Shown here in pieces: positions 15,187-22,928 of a stretch of 33,183 bases of DNA. A model generated the notes under the pieces. It worked only from the letters and a program-made list of their open reading frames with translations, made no database searches and was not told the DNA's origin. A program made the position numbers and the translations under genes. Position 1 is the stretch's first letter; each line of letters begins with the position of its first letter. Source of the DNA: CAZZEX01 sp964653285 (GTDB lineage Bacteria > Chloroflexota > Anaerolineae > B4-G1); assembly GCA_964653285.1 (NCBI GenBank), contig CAZZEX010000051.1, positions 1-33,183 of the forward strand, written 5' to 3'.

Positions 15187-16863
15187 CTACATATCGGCAG
15201 CCAGCCGGTAGTAGGCCGCACGTCCACGTCCCACCAGTTCCAGTTTCCCTTGCTCCACCAGGCGCTTGAGCAGACGATAGGCCTGGTCACGACTCAGGCC
15301 GCTAAAGGTCTCTACTTTACCGCGCTGAACACGGCCGTGCTTGCGTATAAAGGCTATCACTTGATTCTCAACCTGAACTGGGGAAAGCCCCTTCATCACC
15401 GGCCCAACGTCCACGTGACCTGTTTCGCCGTGTAAAACCGGACCAGGGCGATACAGACGTCGTCCGCCGCTGGAAAAGCCAGTGATCAACTCGCCGTGCT
15501 GCATCTGGCGCAAAAGGTCACGCGCGGCTTTCCGATCACGCTGAATCAGATGCGTGACCTCGGTGGCTGTCACACGCTTTGTCACCCACGCCTCCCGCAG
15601 CACCAACAGTTCTGGTACCGTCAGCGCTCGCCCCAGATGTTTGTTAGCCCGGATCGTGCTCTCGACAAATTTCAGGTCGGACGGACCACTGTCAAGGGTC
15701 ACAGTCACGCTGACCTCGGTGGAGCGGTCATAACTTGGCGCAGGACGGCCATTCTGCAACTGGCCGGTATATATGATGCCCACGCCACGCCCGGTGCGTT
15801 CTACCAGTCCGATGCGCTTGAAACCATCGGCCAGCAGAGGGTTGCGGGGGTGCGGGGCAACTGCCAACAAGTTATCAGCATGGATGCCAGCCACAAAACC
15901 TCCTGGGTTGATCACCAGGGCATAGTCGTCGTGCAATTGGATGTGGATCGCACCCAAGCGGGTATAGTCACGGTGGATGAGCGCATTGTTGATCGCCTCG
16001 CGGATGCCGCGCCGGTCGTAGCGGGGCACGCCGACCCGGATGCTGCCAATCATCAACTCCTGCTCTTCGTTGCGCACGCCGATGGCCTCCATCAACCACT
16101 CGTGGACGCGCAACAGCGGCCAGCGGCGGAACTCGTTGACTGCCACGTCGGTGCCGCGCAAGACCTGGAAAGCCACCTCGTGGGCGGGCACGTATTCCTT
16201 CAGGGCAGACTCCTTGCCCACCAGCAGCAACCCGGCCAGAGTAGGCCGCAAACGATCCCCCTCAGAGCGAACCAATCCCAAGGCGCCCGCAATCTCGCGG
16301 TCGGACAGATTGAGCAGCGTCGTGTCACCGAGATTTTCTTCCACCATGCGGCGCAGGCGCGCGAACTCGAGCAGGTCCAGGTCGTCCCAGGATGCATCGG
16401 GGACGATGAGCGCGGTGGGATCAGCCTGCCCGCGCTCGGCCAGCCAGTTGGTCAGTTCGTAGGCGTAGAGCGGGCGGCAGCCGGGGCAGTTATGCGTATC
16501 CCGGTAGCGGATGAGCAGCCGGCCGTCGCTGGTGGAGATAGGCTGGCGAGCGGCAGACACGACGAGCACTGCCACCGTTCCCTCCGGCAGGTCCACGAAC
16601 TCTGCCTCGACGGTCACCGGGGGCGCCGTCCGGTTGGCAACAAAGGCTGCCAGGGCCGCAGGGTGAGTGCGATGCCTGGGATGCAGGCCGGTTACACGTC
16701 CGTCATCCTCTACGCCGATCAGCAGCGTGCCACCTTGCCCGTTCGCCAGGCAAGCGACGGTTTCGATCAGGTCGGCGTCGGGCAGTGGGCCGCGATCACT
16801 CTTGAACTCTACCGTCAGTAATTCGCCCCCGGCAATGAGGGCGCGTAGTTCTTTTACGTTCAT
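15187..16863 (-). CDS. AlbA_2 (Schlafen-type) / HATPase regulator, COG2865-like
   Basis: 558 aa. Residues about 1-130 are the AlbA_2 domain (ELRALIAGGELLTVEFKSD, then ACLANGQGGTLLIGVEDDG). Residues about 160-420 contain the middle region and a GHKL-type ATP-binding fold (GIREAINNALIHRDY; a glycine segment GLVERTGRGVGIIY). Two winged-helix segments follow, the last ending GLSRDQAYRLLKRLVEQGKL. Proteins of this architecture are predicted nucleic-acid-binding regulators; some sit in defence islands. ATG 16863 overlaps the pglX1 recognition-half stop (ATGA), with GGAG 8 bases upstream, so it is translated with pglX1. A truncated second copy at 12621-12704 stood in the same relation to a pglX tail, which argues for a functional pairing with PglX. 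Transcriptional or phage-sensing roles are inference. Confidence 0.85.
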   Translation of the reverse strand: MNVKELRALIAGGELLTVEFKSDRGPLPDADLIETVACLANGQGGTLLIGVEDDGRVTGLHPRHRTHPAALAAFVANRTAPPVTVEAEFVDLPEGTVAVLVVSAARQPISTSDGRLLIRYRDTHNCPGCRPLYAYELTNWLAERGQADPTALIVPDASWDDLDLLEFARLRRMVEENLGDTTLLNLSDREIAGALGLVRSEGDRLRPTLAGLLLVGKESALKEYVPAHEVAFQVLRGTDVAVNEFRRWPLLRVHEWLMEAIGVRNEEQELMIGSIRVGVPRYDRRGIREAINNALIHRDYTRLGAIHIQLHDDYALVINPGGFVAGIHADNLLAVAPHPRNPLLADGFKRIGLVERTGRGVGIIYTGQLQNGRPAPSYDRSTEVSVTVTLDSGPSDLKFVESTIRANKHLGRALTVPELLVLREAWVTKRVTATEVTHLIQRDRKAARDLLRQMQHGELITGFSSGGRRLYRPGPVLHGETGHVDVGPVMKGLSPVQVENQVIAFIRKHGRVQRGKVETFSGLSRDQAYRLLKRLVEQGKLELVGRGRAAYYRLAADM

Positions 16864-18851
16864 CTGTTCTCCTCGTACCACTTTTCGTGCCCGTGGGCGA
16901 TGGCGAAGGACTTGTTCCCCTTGCACTTCTCCCGCACCCGCTCCGGCCAGTAGCGTTTGGCGATGTGGCTCCAGTCGTAGTCGCCCCGCTGCAACCGCTC
17001 CCAGTATTTCTTCGGCTCGCTCTTCCATAAGGGGATTAACTCCCACAGCGGGGCCATACGCAGGATGACGCCGTCGTCAATCCAATCGGGCGCCGGCTCG
17101 TACCCCGCGCGGACGACCCGCTCCATCGCCTGGGCGAAGGCTGTCACTTCCTCCAGGAGCTGCGCGGCCCCGTCAATCTGGCGTTCCACCCGCTTGCGGG
17201 CCGCGCCGCTGAGCGGTTCCGCCTGGCCCTGCAGGTCGCCGATCTCGAGCCGCAGGCCGTTCAGTTTGTGGTCCAGGTAATCACGTTGGAGCGCGTAGAG
17301 GGTGCTGCGGTCCACGCGCTCGTGGAAGAGGACGAAGCCGTAACTGCGCCTGGCCGACTGCAGCGGCCAGTAGACGGGGCGCTTGCGGTACCAGCGGAAG
17401 TGGTAGCGGGTGAAGAAGTTGCGCTCGAAGAAACGTCGCAAATCGCCACCGGCGCCGATTTCGATGACCTCGTGCGTCTTGCGTGCTGCGTGTTCCGTGT
17501 CCGCGTCCCGGTCGAGCATCAATTGGAGGGCTTGCTCCACCAGGGCCGGCAGGTCGCGGCGGTGGCCCTCGTCCAGCACGGCGATGCCGTCCGGCAGGGC
17601 CAGGTCGCGTAACGCGGCCTCAACCTCGACGGGGAACACGTGGCGCCCGCCATCGTCGTCCGCGTAGGCGAAGCGCTTTGCTCCCCTCTCCCCCTGGGAG
17701 AGGGGCTGGGGGTGAGGGGCCGGCCCGACGAGTTGGTCGAACTCGGCCTCGTCGGGGGCGGGGAGGGAGCCAACGGCGAAATCGTCGCGGCGGTAAATGG
17801 CGGAACCCAAGCCCCCCCTCTCATCCCCCCCAACTCTGGGGGGGAGGCCAGGCTGGAAGCGCCCCAGGACGATGCCGGCGGCGTAGGAGATCCAGCGGAC
17901 GGCGAGTTCCTCGGCGGTCATCGGGGGTTCGGGTTCGGTCTCATCTTCGGTCCCCTCGTCCGCTGAGGAGCCCCCCGCTAGTTCCGCCTCGATGGCGGCG
18001 CGGTCCTCGTCGCTGATGGAGTAGAGGCGGTAGACTTCGTCGTCAATCTGGGCTTCCAGGGCGGTCAGGCGGGCCTGGGCGGCAGTCAGGTCGTCCAGGC
18101 CGGTGTGCCAGGGGGGCGGGACGATGAAGTCGAAGGTGGTTCCGTCAAGCATACTCTGCCAAATCTGCAATCGGGTGCAGTGGCACGCAACTGGAACCAG
18201 ATCGCTCAATGTGAGCTCTGGCAGCGGAACGGGCATTCGGTTGAAATCACTGATGTAGAAATGGATGGTGGGGTTAATGTGCATCAACTGAGAGAATGGT
18301 TTGCTGTTGAGTAGCGCAAGCCACTCCCAAAGACTTCCCTGTGAGGGGAACACGCAGTTCCCTGCATGGTCAAAAACGAAACCAGGCGGCATCCAACGTA
18401 TGCTAAGGCTCCCACTGGTCAGATCGGTAAAGGTTGATCCCTCGCGGAAGTAATAGTTCGGGTTGCGGATAACCGCAGGCGTGAAGGCCCGCATCTCCTT
18501 CCCATTGCCATCCCAATTAACCACGTACTCCTGGTTCCCGTACCACTTGCAGTAAGCACCCCCTTTCATACAAGGGAACCACTTCTTGCCAGTGGCGATG
18601 GCCTCCTGCCGGTTGCGGCAACCGAAAGCGATATGCCCTCGGCCCACCTCCCACCAGAAGCGCAGGAAGCGGAAATTGTCGGCTGTGGCCAGACCCTGCC
18701 GGGGCTGGGCCACCTCCCCCAGGCTGGGCAGTTCCTCGAAGAGACGCCGCAGGCCGTCGGGGATCCAATACGCCCACGGGCTGCCGGGAATGGCGTCGAA
18801 GGCGCGCTGGGCCACGCGGTGGGTGTTGGGGGGAAGAACAGTTTCCGTCAT
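16860..18851 (-). CDS. pglX: Split PglX (copy 1), target-recognition half
   Basis: 663 aa, starting exactly at the recognition-domain boundary. Residues 21-67 hold GSPWAYWIPDGLRRLFEELP and QGLATADNFRFLRFWWEV, hallmarks of PglX and related type II enzymes, followed by a PPGFVFDHAGNCVFPS segment and LALLNSKPF. The C terminus ends YWERLQRGDYDWSHIAKRYW, then PERVREKCKGNKSFAIAHGH, a tail repeated at three other places in the window. No methyltransferase motif is present; these are on the separate gene at 20796-22844. The ATG at 18851 overlaps the upstream stop (ATGA) and its own stop overlaps the AlbA_2 start. Two short repeats are translated in frame (17807-17851 and 17681-17719). Clean ends and coupling argue that it is a working separate subunit, but this is inferred. 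Confidence 0.9.
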   Translation of the reverse strand: MTETVLPPNTHRVAQRAFDAIPGSPWAYWIPDGLRRLFEELPSLGEVAQPRQGLATADNFRFLRFWWEVGRGHIAFGCRNRQEAIATGKKWFPCMKGGAYCKWYGNQEYVVNWDGNGKEMRAFTPAVIRNPNYYFREGSTFTDLTSGSLSIRWMPPGFVFDHAGNCVFPSQGSLWEWLALLNSKPFSQLMHINPTIHFYISDFNRMPVPLPELTLSDLVPVACHCTRLQIWQSMLDGTTFDFIVPPPWHTGLDDLTAAQARLTALEAQIDDEVYRLYSISDEDRAAIEAELAGGSSADEGTEDETEPEPPMTAEELAVRWISYAAGIVLGRFQPGLPPRVGGDERGGLGSAIYRRDDFAVGSLPAPDEAEFDQLVGPAPHPQPLSQGERGAKRFAYADDDGGRHVFPVEVEAALRDLALPDGIAVLDEGHRRDLPALVEQALQLMLDRDADTEHAARKTHEVIEIGAGGDLRRFFERNFFTRYHFRWYRKRPVYWPLQSARRSYGFVLFHERVDRSTLYALQRDYLDHKLNGLRLEIGDLQGQAEPLSGAARKRVERQIDGAAQLLEEVTAFAQAMERVVRAGYEPAPDWIDDGVILRMAPLWELIPLWKSEPKKYWERLQRGDYDWSHIAKRYWPERVREKCKGNKSFAIAHGHEKWYEENR
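17681..17719. repeat. ccctctccccctgggagagggg repeat (family C) inside pglX1
   Basis: Palindromic cccctctcc/ggagagggg with a gggggtgagggg extension, translated in frame as PHPQPLSQGERG. Confidence 0.7.
17807..17851. repeat. cccccc/gggggg palindromic repeat (family C-like) inside pglX1
   Basis: Segment with ccccccctctcatccccccc and ctctgggggggaggcc arms, translated in frame as GLPPRVGGDERGGLG. It lies ~90 bases from the other family C copy in the same gene. Confidence 0.6.
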
Positions 18852-20146
18852 TGATTCCCCTCTGCGATGATACCCTTGTGCCGGGCGAGTCGTAGGCGCG
18901 CTTCTTGAAGGTCGGGCGCGTCGTCCGCCAGACGCAAGACCGCGTATTTGTAGAGATCGGTCAGGGACGTCTGGATGCCGTGGCGGATGGCGTCGGCCAG
19001 GTAGCGGATGCCGTCGCGCTGAGAGCAGAACGTTTCCTTCGTAATGCTTTGCTTAGCCAAGCGAGCCAACTCGTTTGCCTTGTCCACTAACGAGGCGTTG
19101 TCATCGAGTAGAACACCATCTTTTGGTGGAAGAACAGTGTACAGAACCAGCTCTACATCCTCGAAATCCTGTAGCTTCTCGATGACGACTGCGTCTTTCT
19201 TACTTCGCTGCCGTTCGTCGTCGTAGGTCACACTGTTCTCGCCGATGCAGTTGATCTCCCGACGGTAGAGCATATTGCATGCCTCTTGCTCGGCCACCTC
19301 ATCGTCAAGGACCAGAATGTAAGCCTGTATCTGGCAACCCTTGCCACACGGGACAGGAACGAGCGTGGGAGCTCCCCCTCGTCCCTTGCTGCTGCGGGCA
19401 AACTCCACTTCGAATGGCGTCCGGGTTCTGATCCGTCCCACGATATGTCGTTTCAACTCTCTGCCGGGGTCTGCTATCAGCGAACCGTATGCCAGGATTC
19501 CTAACCTCGGTGCTTCCGGCTGAACTTTGCAGATAACGTCCATCTTGCGCTTGAATCTCCTGCGCAGTTCTTCGTTCGGCGGGTCGTTCTGACGCAAACG
19601 GGCTACACAGTGACTGAACTCGCATTCCAGTTGCTTGTGGAACAAGCGGCGGTTAATCAGCAGACCGTTATCATCTTCTGCACATCTGACGAGGGAAGTC
19701 CCCTCTTTTATCCAGATGCGCGAACTCCCCTTGATCTCCGCCTGGTGCAGGATGCCGCAGCGGATCGAACTGTAAAGCATGTCGGCTTTCTTCGTGTCAA
19801 AGAACGCACCAAACGAAGTCCTTGTCAGGAATCGGCGGAAGTACTCCCCAGACTGCCCCCGAGGTGTTTCTGCTTTTCCCTCGTAGAACTGCTGTAACGT
19901 CTCGATGAGCAGGCAATCCAGAGCCATGACTGCAAAACCTGAGAACTCGTAGTCCTGGATGGCCTCCACTATATCCAAGAAGCGGCCACGAATCCGATCT
20001 TCAAAGATGTCTATCGCCGTTTGCCATCCCTCTTCGGTCGAGAAATCCAGGGCTTTCCAGTCCTCAACTGTCCAGTGTCCACCGTGGCGTGAGGGAGCAA
20101 TGCGCAGTGGCTCTGATTCTCCCGTTTTGCCTTTCTCCCCAGTCAT
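18848..20146 (-). CDS. HEPN-like domain fused to gamma-glutamylcyclotransferase-like domain, nested in split pglX1
   Basis: 432 aa from ATG 20146, which overlaps the upstream stop (ATGA). Residues about 40-190 are helical with FSGFAVMALDCLLIETLQQF and SSIRCGILHQAE; Arg129 and His134 form an Rx4H motif as in HEPN ribonucleases. Residues about 213-340 begin LGILAYGSLIADPG, the YGS(N/L) loop of the gamma-glutamylcyclotransferase fold. They continue with GRGGAPTLVPVP and CNMLYRREIN, whose Glu297 is in the place of the family's catalytic acid. The last ~90 residues are helical. GGCT-fold enzymes release 5-oxoproline from gamma-glutamyl peptides, but the substrate here is unknown. Its neighbours are both halves of PglX1, and all junctions overlap. 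I infer an effector or accessory subunit of this BREX variant; neither domain call has been tested by alignment. Confidence 0.8.
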   Translation of the reverse strand: MTGEKGKTGESEPLRIAPSRHGGHWTVEDWKALDFSTEEGWQTAIDIFEDRIRGRFLDIVEAIQDYEFSGFAVMALDCLLIETLQQFYEGKAETPRGQSGEYFRRFLTRTSFGAFFDTKKADMLYSSIRCGILHQAEIKGSSRIWIKEGTSLVRCAEDDNGLLINRRLFHKQLECEFSHCVARLRQNDPPNEELRRRFKRKMDVICKVQPEAPRLGILAYGSLIADPGRELKRHIVGRIRTRTPFEVEFARSSKGRGGAPTLVPVPCGKGCQIQAYILVLDDEVAEQEACNMLYRREINCIGENSVTYDDERQRSKKDAVVIEKLQDFEDVELVLYTVLPPKDGVLLDDNASLVDKANELARLAKQSITKETFCSQRDGIRYLADAIRHGIQTSLTDLYKYAVLRLADDAPDLQEARLRLARHKGIIAEGNQ

Positions 20147-20796
20147 CGAAATCGCCTCACCACTTCGACGGTGCCGTCCTCCATTACCCAGATGAAGGAG
20201 AATCGGGCCACAGGCTGCAGCCACGCCACGCGCGCCGCCAAGTCCCGATAGCGGGGAAAGTCCGGCAGGGCAAAAGCCAGTTCTGTCTCGGGATCCTCTC
20301 CACGCCAGGCCACGATGTCGAACAGCGCGTTCTTGAACCAATGCCCGGCCTGGGTCGACGGACGAGTCCGGGACGTGCCTTTCGGATACCCCTTCACGGT
20401 CACCCACAGGGGGCCCGCATCGCTCTCCGCTTCGATGTCTTTCCCCGGTTGCCGGCTGGCTGTATCGGCGAAGCGGACGATCCGGTAGCCCTCTTTCCGA
20501 AAGTGTTCGATCACCACGTCCTGCACGTGGCCCTCCCAGAACCAGGGGCGTTCCTCTACCGGCTCCGGCGCGGCAAGGGCAACCAAAGCCCCTTCGGGAG
20601 CGATCAGGAAGTTGTGAATCTTGCCCCGCACCCGTCTGCGCGCAACAATGCCCTCTTCGGCCAATTGGCGGCAGCGGCTGTTCGCCTGTTGACGGGCTTT
20701 GAGGTTGAGCGCGCGCGCTAGTTCGTCGTCGTCCACACCCTCAGGGTGCTGGCTCAGGTATTCCAGGATTCTGTCACGGATCGTCTTTCTTCTCAT
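20143..20796 (-). CDS. Winged-helix plus PD-(D/E)xK-like protein, nested in split pglX1
   Basis: 217 aa. Residues about 1-60 form a winged helix (IRDRILEYLSQHPEGVDDDE, ALNLKARQQANSRCRQLAEE). Residues about 85-200 look like a restriction-endonuclease fold: a helix (GHVQDVVIEHFRKEGYRIVR), then PGKDIEAE with Asp120, then the strand WVTVKGYP with Lys135, and STQAGHWFKNALFDIVAW. The residue two before Lys135 is Thr133 instead of the usual Glu/Gln, so catalysis is uncertain; Glu122 might compensate. ATG 20796 shares one base with the pglX1 methyltransferase stop (TGATG), and its stop overlaps the next gene (ATGA). It could be a nuclease, or a DNA-binding subunit substituting for the missing covalent link between the PglX halves. 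The fold call is by motif only. Confidence 0.75.
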   Translation of the reverse strand: MRRKTIRDRILEYLSQHPEGVDDDELARALNLKARQQANSRCRQLAEEGIVARRRVRGKIHNFLIAPEGALVALAAPEPVEERPWFWEGHVQDVVIEHFRKEGYRIVRFADTASRQPGKDIEAESDAGPLWVTVKGYPKGTSRTRPSTQAGHWFKNALFDIVAWRGEDPETELAFALPDFPRYRDLAARVAWLQPVARFSFIWVMEDGTVEVVRRFR

Positions 20797-22844
20797 CAGA
20801 CCTCACTCGCCCTTTGCACTCGAAGTGCTGCCAGCGCCTGCTCGAAAGCCCGGCGCTTGGCCTCGGAGTCCGCCTCGTGCACCAGGCGGAAGTAGGTGCC
20901 TTCGTTGTCCGCCCGCGCCTCGGCGTCCGGCTCCTTTCGTAGCACAAAGGCCGTGGTCTGTAACGTACCTGGATTGCCTACGTCGAACAGCGCCGGGCCG
21001 CAGTGCGCCATCGTCTCGATGGCCGCTTGGCGGCGGATCTTCTCGCGCAGCGCTTCGTAGGAACTGATGAACATAAAGGAGTGCATTGTTAACATACCCA
21101 CGTAGCCGCGCTCTTCGGCAAACTCCAGGCAGCGTTGGATGAAGGCCGCGAACAGGTCGCCTTTCCCCTCGGGGTAAGCATTGGCAACCAAATCCGCCAG
21201 TACCTTGTTCATCTTGCGCCGGGACATATAAGGCGGGTTGGTGACCACCACGTCGTAGCGGCGCAGCATCAGGTCCAGCAGCCGCAATCCCTTGACCGCC
21301 TCGCCGGTGAAGAAGGTCTGGTCCACACCAGCCTGGGCCTGCTGGCGGGCAAACTCGTCCAGCCCCTGCACGATCTGCGTTGAGATGATATCCCAGAACT
21401 CCTCTTCGGCTGCCTCGCGCTCGAACTCCCCCGGTAGTCCGGCGAAGAGGGGGGCTTTCTCGTATTGGGCGCGCTCCTGGGCGATCAGGTCGCCGATCTC
21501 TCGCTCCAACCGCAGCAGCGAGCCCAGTTGGTGCACGTCTCGCAGTCGCTCCCACAGCGCGTGGATCAGTCGCTCGTAGATGGGGCGCGAAAAGCGCGCC
21601 TGGCGCAGGAACGTGCCCAGGCGGGCGCCGTCCAGGGGTCGCACGTCGGCGCAGGCCAGGTTGACACGTATTGCGTGCTGCGTATTCCGTTGTCCCCCTG
21701 CCATCTGCCAGCTTCGGGCCTTCAAGTACAGGGCCAATGCAGACAGTTGAACGGCACGGAGGTCAATGTCAATGCCGAACAGGTTGTTGGCCAGGATGGC
21801 AGCGGGAACCTCTGCCAGGTCGTTCACCGAAGGCGTCTCGGGCCAGCCGGACTCCCCGGCGCGCTCCAATTCCTCCTGATACATGGCGGCGAAGAGATCG
21901 AACGCCACCAGCCCGAAGTGCATCCCACCACAGGCTGGGTCGAGGAGGGTGACCACCTTGACGGGGCGCATAGGCTCAGGAGGCGCCTCGCCTTCCAGTG
22001 GCACCAGATAGTCCAGAGGGTCGGAGTCAATCAGTCGCGTATCAGGATGCATCCGCACCCACAGCCGGCCCAGCGTGTTCTGTACCAGGAAATGGACGAT
22101 CCAGTGAGGGGTGAAGAGTTGGGTAGCAGAGGGAATGTCTTTGGCCTCAAACTTAGCCCCGCCGGTGCGCACCCTCTCGAAGGCGGCCTGTAGCTCCGGC
22201 TCATTAAAGTACTGGTAGACCCACCCGATGGTCTCGTCAGCACGCCAGGCTTCGGCCAGTTCGGGGGTATTCAGCATCTCCAAGAACGAATTTAGCGCCC
22301 GCGGCCGGGGGAAGAGGCGACTGGGCAGGGTATCGGGATCGAAGAGCACCCGCACCTCCTGTGCCACCTGCCCGGCCTGCCACAGCAGGAAGTGGCGATA
22401 GGCGGTGTCGGGCTCGCCCCGCTCGTACAGCGCCAGGTCAGCGGCGTGATCGGGGTCGGCCAGGTAGAACTTGAATCCGTTGGAGTCGGTTCCCTTATCC
22501 AGCGTGCCCCGGATCAAGCCACGGGCCTCCATCATCTTGAAGGCCACCAGCCGGTTGAGGTGGGTAAAGGCCATCTCTTTGACCAGTTTCTCCACCGCCT
22601 CGGGGCGGGCCAGGCCGGCGTCCTCCTCGTCCGCCAGGAACTGGGCCAGGCGGCGGTAGGTCTCGCCAGTCTCGGGATCGTCTCGCACCTGGGGTAGCTT
22701 TTCCGGTGGGTCGAGCCGCCCGTCGGCGTAGAGGCCGTAGGTGCCCTCCAGCAGCTCCCGCGCCTCGCGGGTCAGCATCTCGCGGGCGGAAAGGGCCAGG
22801 TCGTGGATGGCTCGGCGTTGTGCATCGGTCAGTGATTGGGCCAT
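20796..22844 (-). CDS. pglX: Split PglX (copy 1), N6-adenine methyltransferase half
   Basis: 682 aa from ATG 22844 (MAQSLTDAQRRA); an upstream in-frame extension is only repeat. The N-terminal ~290 residues match the PglX helical region (HLNRLVAFKMMEARGLI, FNEPELQAAFERV, ATQLFTPHWIVHFLVQNTLG). Motif I LDPACGGMHFGLVAFDLF is near residue 300 and NNLFGIDIDLRAVQLSALAL follows. Motif IV is VVVTNPPYMSRRKMNK near residue 534, then the DLFAAFIQRCLEF region. The protein stops after RLVHEADSEAKRRAFEQALA, exactly before the recognition domain. PglX methylates the BREX site on host DNA and is needed for phage exclusion. Its recognition half is 1.9 kb downstream, beyond two inserted genes. Spacing and overlaps make a two-subunit enzyme plausible. 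Confidence 0.92.
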   Translation of the reverse strand: MAQSLTDAQRRAIHDLALSAREMLTREARELLEGTYGLYADGRLDPPEKLPQVRDDPETGETYRRLAQFLADEEDAGLARPEAVEKLVKEMAFTHLNRLVAFKMMEARGLIRGTLDKGTDSNGFKFYLADPDHAADLALYERGEPDTAYRHFLLWQAGQVAQEVRVLFDPDTLPSRLFPRPRALNSFLEMLNTPELAEAWRADETIGWVYQYFNEPELQAAFERVRTGGAKFEAKDIPSATQLFTPHWIVHFLVQNTLGRLWVRMHPDTRLIDSDPLDYLVPLEGEAPPEPMRPVKVVTLLDPACGGMHFGLVAFDLFAAMYQEELERAGESGWPETPSVNDLAEVPAAILANNLFGIDIDLRAVQLSALALYLKARSWQMAGGQRNTQHAIRVNLACADVRPLDGARLGTFLRQARFSRPIYERLIHALWERLRDVHQLGSLLRLEREIGDLIAQERAQYEKAPLFAGLPGEFEREAAEEEFWDIISTQIVQGLDEFARQQAQAGVDQTFFTGEAVKGLRLLDLMLRRYDVVVTNPPYMSRRKMNKVLADLVANAYPEGKGDLFAAFIQRCLEFAEERGYVGMLTMHSFMFISSYEALREKIRRQAAIETMAHCGPALFDVGNPGTLQTTAFVLRKEPDAEARADNEGTYFRLVHEADSEAKRRAFEQALAALRVQRASEV

Positions 22845-22848
22845 GGGA

Positions 22849-22928
22849 TTTACGATTTGCGATTTACGATTTGCGATTTGCGATTTGCGCTCGTCAATCG
22901 TCAATCAGAAATCGTCAATCGTCAATCC
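22849..22928. repeat. gatttgcgattt / caatcgtcaatc repeat (family B) between brxB and pglX1
   Basis: Same layout as 8570-8648: on the minus strand gattgacgattgacg units, agcg, then aaatcgcaaatcg units, ending 5 bases before the pglX1 ATG. It provides the TGA stop of brxB. Confidence 0.8.

Noticed and set aside
16864..17046. N-terminal extension of the AlbA_2 frame
   Set aside because: It overlaps the pglX1 tail in another frame; ATG 16863 has a good ribosome site and starts the conserved domain.
20147..20407. N-terminal extension of the HEPN/GGCT frame
   Set aside because: This part overlaps the winged-helix gene in another frame; ATG 20146 with the ATGA overlap is the better start.
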